The translations under genes and the position numbers were made by a program. A stretch of DNA of 64,000 bases from Paeniglutamicibacter cryotolerans (GTDB lineage: Bacteria > Actinomycetota > Actinomycetes > Actinomycetales > Micrococcaceae), in NCBI RefSeq assembly GCF_014190875.1, contig NZ_JACHVS010000001.1, positions 1,426,001-1,490,000 of the forward strand, given 5' to 3'. Shown in pieces: positions 1 to 8,541 of the stretch. Numbering within the stretch: the stretch's first letter is position 1; each line of letters begins with the position of its first letter. Under the pieces are notes generated by a model. The model did no database searches. It worked only from the letters and a program-made list of their open reading frames with translations, and was not told the DNA's origin.

Positions 1-99
1 CAGCGCGTTGAGCGCCGTTTCAAAGCGGCGCTTGCCGATGTAGCACCAGGGGCAGGCAATGTCGGACCAGATATCGATGTTCAGGCGTGTTTCACTCAT
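1..99 (-). CDS. DsbA-family (FrnE-like) oxidoreductase, N-terminal fragment
   Basis: Only the first 33 codons lie in the window; the gene continues beyond base 1. The visible protein begins MSETRLNIDIWSDIACPWCY and carries a CPWC thioredoxin-type active site followed by YIGKRRFE. That arrangement (short beta strand, D-I-x-CPWC-YIGK) is typical of the DsbA/FrnE branch, cytoplasmic thiol-disulfide oxidoreductases related to 2-hydroxychromene-2-carboxylate isomerase. There is no signal peptide, in keeping with a cytoplasmic enzyme. The start is the ATG at 97-99. Substrate cannot be told from this fragment. Confidence 0.8.
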   Translation of the reverse strand, partial: MSETRLNIDIWSDIACPWCYIGKRRFETALNAL

Positions 100-214
100 G
101 AAACGTTCAACAGGCCACCCGGGACGGGTATTCCCGACCGGGGGATAGGATGCAGGTGGCCGCCGTGGCCTTCCGCCCCGGTGTGGCGTGAGAAGCGATG
201 GGGAGGCTGATCGG

Positions 215-871
215 ATGGCTGCATCTCTGGGCTGGCGCGGTATCGGCTATGCCGGCGGGTTGACCGGAATTGCCGGATTCGTCGACGGTGTGGCGTTCAT
301 TCACCTGGGCGGATACTTCGTTTCCTTCATGAGCGGAAACTCGACCCGCGCTGCCGCTGATCTGGCCCAGGGATGGATTCCGGAGTGGCTGCTCGCCGTC
401 GAGCTGGTGGGCTCGTTCGTGCTGGGAGTCATGGTCGGCACCGTTGCCGGCCGGGTGCGGGATACACGGCGCCGGACCGTGGTCCTGTCCACCTCCAGCG
501 CATTGCTGTTACTGTCGGCGCTCAGTTCACTGCCGCCGGGCGGCGGCACCGTGACGGCGCCGCTGATGGCTGCGGCGATGGGGGCCATGAACGTCACCTA
601 CACCCGGGGTGGGGAGGTTGCGGTGGGGTTGACCTACATGACAGGAACCCTCGTGAAGATGGGTCAGCACCTGACGACGGCACTGAGCGGTGGATCGCGC
701 ACGATGTGGATCCCGTATGCAGTACTTTGGTCGATGATCACGCTGGGGGCTCTCGCCGGCGCCTTGACGTACCGCTGGATCGGGCTGGACAGCCTGTGGG
801 TGGCCTGCGCGGCGTTGGCCGGATGGACGGCGCTGGCAGCCTGCCGGGACCGCCGGGTGCGCCGCGCCTAG
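215..871 (+). CDS. DUF1275 (YoaK-type) integral membrane protein
   Basis: A 218-residue hydrophobic protein with about six membrane segments. The N-terminal stretch GIAGFVDGVAFIHLGGYFV followed by SFMSGNSTRAA is the characteristic DUF1275/YoaK pattern (membrane helix, Asp-Gly, then a conserved S/T-GN turn). Function of the family is not established; a small-molecule transport role is often assumed. I prefer the ATG at 215 because a GGGGAGG ribosome site lies about nine bases before it; a GTG at 188 would add nine polar residues. It is convergent with the MFS gene that follows and only 21 bases separate the two stop codons. Nothing indicates its regulation. Confidence 0.75.
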   Translation: MAASLGWRGIGYAGGLTGIAGFVDGVAFIHLGGYFVSFMSGNSTRAAADLAQGWIPEWLLAVELVGSFVLGVMVGTVAGRVRDTRRRTVVLSTSSALLLLSALSSLPPGGGTVTAPLMAAAMGAMNVTYTRGGEVAVGLTYMTGTLVKMGQHLTTALSGGSRTMWIPYAVLWSMITLGALAGALTYRWIGLDSLWVACAALAGWTALAACRDRRVRRA

Positions 872-892
872 CCGGCGGGCCCAGGCCCCCGG

Positions 893-2116
893 TTAAGCAG
901 TGGCCGTGGATGGCCCTGGACGGCGGTTCAACCGGCCATGGGCCAGGTAGTACACGCCGATCGCCAGTACGGTTAGACCTGAGAGCCCGGCGAACATTCC
1001 CGTATATCCCAAATATGGAATAAACAGCCCCAGGACTACCGGACCCAGCCCGATGCCGACGTCCAGCATCAGGAAATACGTGGAGGTCGCCACGCCCATC
1101 CGGGCGGGAGGGACTACCGAAATGGCGATGGCCTGCGCGCAGGGCATCAACGCACCGAAACCGAGACCTGCGAAGGCTCCGGCGCCCATGATGCTCAGGC
1201 TGCTGGGCTCCAGGGCCAGCGCCGCCATGCCTAGTGCGAACACCATCAAGAGTGGATACATCACCGCGTTGTCTCCGTATTTGTCCTGGATGCGGCCGGC
1301 AAACAGGCGCGAGACAAGAACCGTGAACGCATAGACCAGGAAGAACCAGCTGGCCGCCTCGGCCATCGATTCCTGAACCATGAATGGTGCCAGGAAGGAC
1401 ACAATGCCCGAATAGGCGACGCCGGTGACCAAGATGACCAGTGAGATTGGCAGTGCCGTGTGGTCAATGAGGGATCCGAGTGAGAAGCGGGAGCGGCTCC
1501 GCTTAGCGGGATGCCCTCCCGCCGTCCGCGGTGCTGCCTCGGGCAGCTTCAGGAAAACGGCGATCGCCAGGGCAATCGCCGAGGAAGCGGTGCAGAACAG
1601 GAAAACGGCGGTGAAGTTGCCGCTCGAGGCGAAAAGTACCGCCAGATAGGGCCCGGCGGCCGTGGACAGCGTGGTGGACAAGCCGAAGTAGCCGGTGCCT
1701 TCACTGCGCCTCGACGGGGGGATCAACGCCTGGATCGCGGTGGACAGGGCAGTGTTGCCGGCACCAAAAGCCATGCCGTGCACGAAGCGCAGGAGCAGCA
1801 GTAGACCGAGCGAACCGGTGGGTATATACAGCACCGAGCCGAGCACGAAGAAGGCCAGCGCGAAGACGAGCAGCCTTTTGCGCCCAAGCGAATCCATCAG
1901 CTTCCCGGCAAAGAGCCGCGCTGCCACCGAACCAATGATGAACATGCTCGAAGCCAGCCCTGCAGTGCTGTCCGAGGCCCGAAACCGTTCCACCGCATAC
2001 AGGGCCATGGAGGTGATCAGCAGGTAGAAAACCATCGAGATGAAGAGGTTGGCGACGGACGCAAGAATGAAATTGCCGGTCCATAGCTTCGTCGGTGGGT
2101 GGATCTCCCCGGTCAC
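893..2116 (-). CDS. MFS transporter, probable drug or metabolite exporter
   Basis: About 407 residues with twelve hydrophobic segments in two six-helix halves separated by a basic loop (near PAKRSRSRFS). The loop between helices 2 and 3 has GKLMDSLGRKRLLV, the MFS motif A pattern. The overall type resembles the DHA1/YnfM-like exporters; substrate is unknown. A longer reading begins with ATG at 2182, but the GTG at 2116 is preceded by GAGGGG with six-base spacing and starts just before TGEIHPPTKLWTGNF, which leads straight into the first helix, so I chose it. It is divergent from the large peroxidase gene and convergent with the DUF1275 gene. Confidence 0.8.
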   Translation of the reverse strand: MTGEIHPPTKLWTGNFILASVANLFISMVFYLLITSMALYAVERFRASDSTAGLASSMFIIGSVAARLFAGKLMDSLGRKRLLVFALAFFVLGSVLYIPTGSLGLLLLLRFVHGMAFGAGNTALSTAIQALIPPSRRSEGTGYFGLSTTLSTAAGPYLAVLFASSGNFTAVFLFCTASSAIALAIAVFLKLPEAAPRTAGGHPAKRSRSRFSLGSLIDHTALPISLVILVTGVAYSGIVSFLAPFMVQESMAEAASWFFLVYAFTVLVSRLFAGRIQDKYGDNAVMYPLLMVFALGMAALALEPSSLSIMGAGAFAGLGFGALMPCAQAIAISVVPPARMGVATSTYFLMLDVGIGLGPVVLGLFIPYLGYTGMFAGLSGLTVLAIGVYYLAHGRLNRRPGPSTATA

Positions 2117-2465
2117 GTGCTGCCCCTCGTATGCGTTTGTCGGGCTGTGAGACGCATACCGGAGGCCTCCGGGCGCATTCATCCATTATGTTCCACCTGT
2201 GGGTTACGGGAGGATCAAGACGGCCAACTGTGGGTACCCTCACGCGTGGCCGCTTTCACACGCGGCTGCCACGCCCACCAGCTGATCCGGAGGGACGGTG
2301 CTCTCCGATTGATGACGGGAACGCACCAGATTGATCAAATCTGGGCTTCGGGACAACCCCAACCGACTACTTCGCACAGGATCTAGGAATGAAAACAAGG
2401 TTTTTCCAAGGCCCCGAATAGACACTGTGTGCATCCATGAAGCTGATTCTCTTGGGGAGGACATC
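2117..2465. other. Intergenic region, probable divergent promoters
   Basis: Spacer between the divergent MFS gene and the peroxidase gene. It contains the ribosome site of the peroxidase (GGGGAGG at 2454-2460, five bases before the ATG) and that of the MFS gene. I see no convincing small gene, RNA or strong palindrome in it. Exact promoter elements cannot be assigned by eye. Confidence 0.5.
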
Positions 2466-5400
2466 ATGTCTAGGAATGCGAAAGATCTCAAACGTCATAA
2501 TCGTTCAGTGCGGGGTAAACGGGGGCATCCGAGTGTGCCCCGAAAAATCCTGGCCGGGCTGCTCTCAGTGGTTCTGGGCGGTGGACTACTTCCGCTTGTC
2601 GGGGCACCATTTGCAGGCGCCGCACCAGTCGGCCAGGGCCTGACACTCAACGCCGGCGACATGAGGTTCATCCTCAAACAGATCAAGATCGCGGAAAACC
2701 ACGCCATGAAGGAAGACTCGCAAGGAAACCCGGTAGCGGGCCAACCCCTGCTGGGCTCCGGTCCGAATCAAATTGCCAGCCCTCTGCTGCCCTATGGTCT
2801 GCGGACAGTGGACGGAACGGACAACAACCTCATCGTGGGGCAAGGCCATTTCGGTGCGGGAAGCCTACCCTTCCCGCGTTCAGCTCCGGCTGAGTGGCGC
2901 ACCGACCAGGACGGCAAGTCCTATCAATCAGTGAATACATCGCTCCGGGACGCCGAACCACGATTCATTAGTAACGTCATTGTGGACCAGACGCCGAGCA
3001 ATCCGGCCGCTATCGCCGCAGCAGGCAAGGCCCATCGTACGGTGAACGATGCCGCCACTGCGGTCCCCTGCACTGCCCCCGACACGCCAGCAAATTGCGT
3101 GAAGGCGGGTGAAACGCTGGACATCCCGAATGTCACAACGGACTTCGGCCTATCCCCGCCGTACAACGGCATGTTCGCCCTGTTTGGTCAGTTCTTCGAC
3201 CACGGTGTCGATTTCACGAAGAAGACCAACAACCTCGTCATGATCCCGTTGGCCCCAGATGATCCGCTGGTGCTTGACGGCTCAGCCGGACAGGCTCCCT
3301 TCATGGTCCTGAACCGGGCAGAGAACCAGCCCGGTCCGGACGGGATCTTGGGTACCGAAGACGATGTCCAGGAAGCAACCAACACCGATTCACCTTGGGT
3401 CGACCAGAGTCAGACTTACGGTTCGCATTCCTCCCAGCAGGTTTTCCTGCGGGAGTACATGCTCAATGCTGCAGGCAAGCCTGTATCAACTGGTGATCTC
3501 ATCGAGGGCGAGACCGGCGGAATGGCAACCTGGGCGAATATCAAGACCCAGGCGGCACAGAAGCTCGGGCTCGATATTTCCGATTCGGATATCGGAAACA
3601 TTCCAATGCTGGCCACTGACCAATATGGACGTTTTCTGCGGGGACCCAACGGACTACCTCAGTATGTCGGCCAGGACCGGACCTTGACCGAAGGTAATCT
3701 GTCGGATCCGGTTGCTCCTCCTGCCAACGTTCAGCGCATTGGCTTGGCCTTCTTGGACGACATCGCACACAACGCCAATCCATTTGATGGCCGGACCGGC
3801 GCTGCCTTGACCCCAGACTCCGACAACACGGCATCTACGCCTTCATCGAACCAACCATCGGGAACCTACGACGATGAGATGCTTGATACCCATTTCATTG
3901 CAGGTGACGGACGTGTCAACGAGAACATCGGACTGACTGCGATCCACCAGGTCTTCCACTCGGAACACAACCGGCTTAGCGGCTACATGCAGGATCTGCT
4001 GACTTCCCTGAACCTCGACTTGAATGAATGGAAGCTGGATTCAGGGGATTGGAATGGTGAACGGCTCTTCCAGGCGGCACGCTTTGTGACGGAGATGGAG
4101 TACCAGCACATAGTCTTCGAAGATTTTGCCCGCAAGATCCAGCCGGGCATCAATCCCTTCAATGTCTTTACTCAGTCAGATACCGGCATCAACCCAGCCA
4201 TCCAGGCCGAGTTCGCGCATGCCACCTACCGTTTCGGACACTCGATGCTGACCGATACGGTGGATCGGAAGACCAACGCGGGGGTCGACATCGGCGTTCC
4301 ATTGCTGGATGCCTTCCTGAATCCTGCATCCTATTACGCCAGTGCAGCGGGGACGCTGACACCCGAAGCCGCCGCGGGTTCCATAGCGATGGGCATGACC
4401 GACCAGGTCGGTTCTGAGCTGGACGAGTTTGTCACCGACACCCTACGCAATAACGTGCTGGGACTGCCCCTCGATCTGGCCACGCTTAATATTGCCCGGG
4501 GACGCGACACCGGGGTTCCTTCGCTGAACAACTTCCGCAAGGAATTGTTCAAGACCAGTGGTGAATCCTCGCTCAAGCCCTATAGCAGCTGGGTGGACTT
4601 CGGGCAAAGCATGAAGCACCCGGATTCGGTGGTCAACTTCATGGCCGCCTACGGCATGCATGACACCATCCGGAACGCTACTTCGATTGACGCAAAGCGT
4701 GCTGCCGCGCAGCTTCTTTTCGACATGAATCCGGCCAACACGGCAACCCCAGTGGACTCCTACGACTTCGCCAATAGCGTCGGAGACTGGGCAACTGCCG
4801 GCGGAAAGTCAAAGACCGGCGTTGACGGAATCGACCTGTGGGTCGGTGGGCTCGCTGAATCCCAGAATCTGTTCGGCGGGCTCCTGGGCTCCACGTTCAA
4901 CTACATTTTCGAACGCCAGATGACCGATCTGCAGGATGGGGACCGGTTGTACTACCTCTCGCGGACTTCGGGATTGAACCTGCGGGTACAGCTCGAGGGG
5001 AACTCCTTTGCAGAGTTGATCATGCGCAATACCGATGCCGTCGCGCTGAAGGCGGATGTATTCTCGGTTGCCGACTGCGAATTCGAGATGGCCAATATTG
5101 TGCAGACCACGGGAAACAACGTTGCCGACGACCCGGCCTCGGCCTGTGATGAATCCGCTCTGCTGATGCGCATGGCCGATGGCACGATTCGATACCGGAT
5201 GACCAATACCGTTGACCGACCGGGCCTCAATGCCCAGTCCACCTACAACGGCGTGGCCGGACGCGACAGGATCTGGGGAGGCATCGATAACGACACTATT
5301 TGGGGCAACGATGGCGATGACATCATCGAGGGCAACGACGGTGCCGATACCATTCTGGGTGGTGAAGGCAACGACATCATCACAGACTCTCATGGAGACG

Positions 5401-8060
5401 ACGTGATCAAGGGCGGTCCCGGAAACGACGCCATCGATGCAGGTCCCGGACTGGACATCATCATGTCCGGAGATGGAGACGATTTCTCCAACGGCGGTTT
5501 GAACGGGAACGAGACCTTCGCCGGAGAAGGCAACGACCTGGTGATCGCAGGCGACGGCCCGGACACGGTATTCGGAGGAGGAGGTGACGACTGGGTAGAA
5601 GGCGGAAACTCCAACGATCTGTTGCAAGGTGACAGTGGCGCTCCGTTCTTCGACGATATCAACAACCCCGGCCACGACGTCCTGATCGGTGACAGTGGCG
5701 AGGACGACTACGATGCCGAGGGCGGGGACGACATCATGGTCGCCGGTCCGGGCATCGAGCGCAACCACGGTGTCTACGGCTTTGACTGGGTCACGCATGC
5801 ACGTTCCACCGAGCGAGGCGACTCGGACATGCGCATGGTCATCGTTGAGGGCCCCAACGCACTCAAAGACCGGTTCCTCCTGGTGGAAGCACTCTCCGGC
5901 TGGGATAAGGACGACATCCTGCGCGGCGACGACGCTGTTCCCTCTGACCCGGACACCGAAGTAGGCGTACCCGGGGCAAGCAACGTTCTCGATGCCGCGG
6001 GCATTGCCCGGATCAACGGTCTGAGTGATCTCCTGCCTCCGGGCACGACGAGCTTCGGCGCGGGAAACATCATCATTGGTGGATCCGGCAGTGACCAGAT
6101 CTGGGGCAACGGAGCCGATGACATCATCGACGGTGATAAATGGCTAAACGTCAGGCTCAGCGTTCGTACGGACGTCAACGACCCGGCAACTGAAACCCGG
6201 ACTGCAACCACCCTCAAGGATCTGCAAGCGGACATCATGGCCGGAATCATCGACCCGGGCAATGTCGCCATCGTCAGGGAAATCCTTTCATCCCCGGCGG
6301 CCACCGACATCGACACCGCCCATTTCTCCGGGGCCAGGTCCGAATACACCATCACTACGACCGGTGGGGTCACCATCGTTGCCCACCAAGACGGCAACGG
6401 CATTGATGGCACCGACCGTTTGACAAACATTGAACGGCTGCAGTTCAGTGACACCGTCGTCGACCTCACCGGTACGGTCGTTGAACCGGTTGATGCAGAG
6501 GCGCCGACCGTTACCGGACGGACGCCCGCGGTGAACGCCACGAACGTTCCGCTTGCCGAGAATGTCACGGTGACGTTTAGTGAACCGGTCACCGGGGTCA
6601 ACGGGACTTCGGTCCGGCTGACCGCGCCCTCGGGAGCTACCGTGGCAGCGGTCGTGAGTTACGACGCCGCTACCCGAACGGCGACGCTGAACCCGAATGC
6701 CAACCTGGCGGCCAACACCCGTTATACGGTGGGGTTGACCAACGGGATCATGGATGGCACCGGGAACCTGTTGGTGGCCACGACGTGGAGTTTCACCACT
6801 GAGGCGGTCGTTGAACCGGTTGATGCAGAGGCGCCGACCGTTACCGGACGGACGCCCGCGGTGAACGCCACGAACGTTCCGCTTGCCGAGAATGTCACGG
6901 TGACGTTCAGTGAACCGGTCACCGGGGTCAACGGGACTTCGGTCCGGCTGACCGCACCCTCGGGAGCCACCGTGGCAGCGGTCGTGAGTTACAACTCCGC
7001 TACCCGAACGGCGACGCTGAACCCGAATGCCAACCTGGCGGCCAACACCCGTTATACGGTGCGGTTGACCAACGGGATCATGGATGGCACCGGGAACCGG
7101 TTGGCGGCCACGACGTGGAGTTTCACCACCGACGCGATGCCGACCATTACCGGGCGGTCACCCGCGGCGAACGCCACCGGCACCCTGCGGGGGGCTAATG
7201 TCACGGTGACGTTCAGTGAACCGGTCACCGGGGTCAACGGGACTTCGGTCCGGCTGACCGCACCCTCGGGAGCCACCGTGGCAGCGGTCGTGAGTTACAA
7301 CTCCGCTACCCGAACGGCGACGCTGAACCCGAATGCCAACCTGGCGGCCAACACCCGTTATACGGTGCGGTTGACCAACGGGATCATGGATGGCACCGGG
7401 AACCGGTTGGCGGCCACGACGTGGAGTTTCACCACCGACGCGATGCCGACCATTACCGGGCGGTCACCCGCGGCGAACGCCACCGGCACCCTGCGGGGGG
7501 CTAATGTCACGGTGACGTTCAGTGAACCGGTCACCGGGGTCAACGGGACTTCGGTCCGGCTGACCGCACCCTCGGGAGCCACCGTGGCAGCGGTCGTGAG
7601 TTACAACTCCGCTACCCGAACGGCGACGCTGAACCCGAATGCCAACCTGGCGGCCAACACCCGTTATACGGTGCGGTTGACCAACGGGATCATGGATGGC
7701 ACCGGGAACCGGTTGGCGGCCACGACGTGGAGTTTCACCACCGACGCGATGCCGACCATTACCGGGCGGTCACCCGCGGCGAACGCCACCGGCACCCTGC
7801 GGGGGGCTAATGTCACGGTGACGTTCAGTGAACCGGTCACCGGGGTCAACGGGACTTCGGTCCGGCTGACCGCACCCTCGGGAGCCACCGTGGCAGCGGT
7901 CGTGAGTTACAACTCCGCTACCCGAACGGCGACGCTGAACCCGAATGCCAACCTGGCGGCCAACACCCGTTATACGGTGCGGTTGACCAACGGGATCATG
8001 GATGGCACCGGGAACCGGTTGGCGGCCACGACATGGACGTTTAGGACGGGAGCCCGCTAG
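2466..8060 (+). CDS. Giant secreted haem peroxidase with RTX and Ig-like repeats
   Basis: An 1,864-residue exported protein. Order: signal peptide (about residues 25-52; basic stretch, KILAGLLSVVLGGG core, AGAAP end); animal-type haem peroxidase (about 60-870); RTX calcium-binding nonapeptides (about 930-1100); spacer; five Ig-like (Big_5-type) repeats from about 1339 to the end. Peroxidase landmarks are FGQFFDHG (Asp245, distal His246), SEHNRL (499-504) and YRFGHS with proximal His592. Family knowledge: such enzymes oxidise halides or phenols with peroxide. At the site of the myeloperoxidase distal Arg (REHNRL) this protein has Ser499, and the Asp after the distal His is Gly. The ATG at 2466 is set by GGGGAGG five bases upstream; a longer reading from 2331 would bury the signal peptide. 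No type I secretion genes lie nearby, so Sec export is inferred. Confidence 0.88.
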   Translation: MSRNAKDLKRHNRSVRGKRGHPSVPRKILAGLLSVVLGGGLLPLVGAPFAGAAPVGQGLTLNAGDMRFILKQIKIAENHAMKEDSQGNPVAGQPLLGSGPNQIASPLLPYGLRTVDGTDNNLIVGQGHFGAGSLPFPRSAPAEWRTDQDGKSYQSVNTSLRDAEPRFISNVIVDQTPSNPAAIAAAGKAHRTVNDAATAVPCTAPDTPANCVKAGETLDIPNVTTDFGLSPPYNGMFALFGQFFDHGVDFTKKTNNLVMIPLAPDDPLVLDGSAGQAPFMVLNRAENQPGPDGILGTEDDVQEATNTDSPWVDQSQTYGSHSSQQVFLREYMLNAAGKPVSTGDLIEGETGGMATWANIKTQAAQKLGLDISDSDIGNIPMLATDQYGRFLRGPNGLPQYVGQDRTLTEGNLSDPVAPPANVQRIGLAFLDDIAHNANPFDGRTGAALTPDSDNTASTPSSNQPSGTYDDEMLDTHFIAGDGRVNENIGLTAIHQVFHSEHNRLSGYMQDLLTSLNLDLNEWKLDSGDWNGERLFQAARFVTEMEYQHIVFEDFARKIQPGINPFNVFTQSDTGINPAIQAEFAHATYRFGHSMLTDTVDRKTNAGVDIGVPLLDAFLNPASYYASAAGTLTPEAAAGSIAMGMTDQVGSELDEFVTDTLRNNVLGLPLDLATLNIARGRDTGVPSLNNFRKELFKTSGESSLKPYSSWVDFGQSMKHPDSVVNFMAAYGMHDTIRNATSIDAKRAAAQLLFDMNPANTATPVDSYDFANSVGDWATAGGKSKTGVDGIDLWVGGLAESQNLFGGLLGSTFNYIFERQMTDLQDGDRLYYLSRTSGLNLRVQLEGNSFAELIMRNTDAVALKADVFSVADCEFEMANIVQTTGNNVADDPASACDESALLMRMADGTIRYRMTNTVDRPGLNAQSTYNGVAGRDRIWGGIDNDTIWGNDGDDIIEGNDGADTILGGEGNDIITDSHGDDVIKGGPGNDAIDAGPGLDIIMSGDGDDFSNGGLNGNETFAGEGNDLVIAGDGPDTVFGGGGDDWVEGGNSNDLLQGDSGAPFFDDINNPGHDVLIGDSGEDDYDAEGGDDIMVAGPGIERNHGVYGFDWVTHARSTERGDSDMRMVIVEGPNALKDRFLLVEALSGWDKDDILRGDDAVPSDPDTEVGVPGASNVLDAAGIARINGLSDLLPPGTTSFGAGNIIIGGSGSDQIWGNGADDIIDGDKWLNVRLSVRTDVNDPATETRTATTLKDLQADIMAGIIDPGNVAIVREILSSPAATDIDTAHFSGARSEYTITTTGGVTIVAHQDGNGIDGTDRLTNIERLQFSDTVVDLTGTVVEPVDAEAPTVTGRTPAVNATNVPLAENVTVTFSEPVTGVNGTSVRLTAPSGATVAAVVSYDAATRTATLNPNANLAANTRYTVGLTNGIMDGTGNLLVATTWSFTTEAVVEPVDAEAPTVTGRTPAVNATNVPLAENVTVTFSEPVTGVNGTSVRLTAPSGATVAAVVSYNSATRTATLNPNANLAANTRYTVRLTNGIMDGTGNRLAATTWSFTTDAMPTITGRSPAANATGTLRGANVTVTFSEPVTGVNGTSVRLTAPSGATVAAVVSYNSATRTATLNPNANLAANTRYTVRLTNGIMDGTGNRLAATTWSFTTDAMPTITGRSPAANATGTLRGANVTVTFSEPVTGVNGTSVRLTAPSGATVAAVVSYNSATRTATLNPNANLAANTRYTVRLTNGIMDGTGNRLAATTWSFTTDAMPTITGRSPAANATGTLRGANVTVTFSEPVTGVNGTSVRLTAPSGATVAAVVSYNSATRTATLNPNANLAANTRYTVRLTNGIMDGTGNRLAATTWTFRTGAR
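5250..5755 (+). repeat. RTX (haemolysin-type calcium-binding) repeat region
   Basis: Within the peroxidase gene, this segment encodes a run of glycine/aspartate nonapeptides of the GGxGxDxUx type, for example GGEGNDIIT and GGGGDDWVE. In known proteins such repeats form calcium-binding parallel beta rolls that fold outside the cell. About a dozen units are recognisable, several degenerate. A few more isolated units occur near 6080-6140 (GGSGSDQIWGNGADDIIDG). Confidence 0.85.
6480..8057 (+). repeat. Five tandem Ig-like repeats, 330- and 306-bp units
   Basis: Five consecutive in-frame copies of a roughly 102-residue Ig-like domain (EPVTGVNGTSVRLTAPSGA as the most visible block, ending TTWSFTT). 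The first two units are linked by a VVEPVDAEAPTVTGR segment and are offset by 330 bp; the last three start DAMPTITGRSPAANATG and follow at exact 306-bp steps. By eye the last three are identical at the DNA level over almost their whole length, the final one diverging only at its end. This points to recent expansion by recombination; copy number may vary between strains and assemblies. Confidence 0.92.
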
Positions 8061-8071
8061 CCGTTCATCGA

Positions 8072-8116
8072 ATGGCAGTGGCCAGGTTGCACATAATGCG
8101 ACCTGGCCACTGCCAT
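8072..8116 (+). terminator. Long hairpin terminator after the peroxidase gene
   Basis: Eleven bases after the peroxidase stop there is a perfect 16-bp inverted repeat: left arm ATGGCAGTGGCCAGGT at 8072-8087, right arm at 8101-8116, with a 13-base loop. It is followed by GATTTCTCC, so the T tract is weak, but the stem is strong. Confidence 0.75.
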
Positions 8117-8541
8117 GATTTCTCCGCTCTGTTTGGCCATGGTCTGTGATTCGACCTCCGGCCAAGCATCCTCAGGGGGAAGTAAACGAGGCGCCGATCG
8201 GCGGATTTCACGTTGCTGAACGGGATCAAAATCTGGAATCAACTCATATCGGTGTTCGTTATGATCTCTGGCTGCGGAACCGAACGGGAGAGGGGGAGGA
8301 AGGTGCGGCCTGCTCCTCCCTGCGGGCCACCTATTTGAAGTCGCTTGCGGTCCCTGTCAGCCACGCGGGGATCGTCGGTACAGATATCTTTGAGTGACCG
8401 GGGTATCATCGGCGGGCGCCTGCGCCTCCATCTCCGGATTCCCAGAAGGATCCGTCCAAGTGGCGCGATGACTGAGATGGCGATCGGACTACGATCTTTA
8501 CGAGAACCAGTCATTTCAATGAAAACCATGGTTGGGCGGTT
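8117..8541. other. Intergenic region with no recognised gene
   Basis: Spacer between the peroxidase terminator and the stop codon of the histidine kinase on the opposite strand. Short open frames here have no recognisable domain, ribosome site or codon pattern. I see no strong repeat. The region is convergent, so no promoter is expected unless it drives an antisense or small RNA. Confidence 0.4.

Noticed and set aside
5250..5755. RTX repeats taken as evidence of type I secretion
   Set aside because: There is a clear Sec-type signal peptide and no ABC exporter, membrane fusion protein or outer-membrane channel nearby; the organism appears to have one membrane.
6480..8057. Tandem repeats considered as CRISPR or non-coding satellite
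   Set aside because: Units are 306-330 bp, contiguous, in frame and encode complete Ig-like domains; there are no short repeats with unique spacers.
8117..8541. Small open frames between the peroxidase and the kinase as genes
   Set aside because: No ribosome site, no domain, and mixed codon use; the spacer lies between convergent genes.
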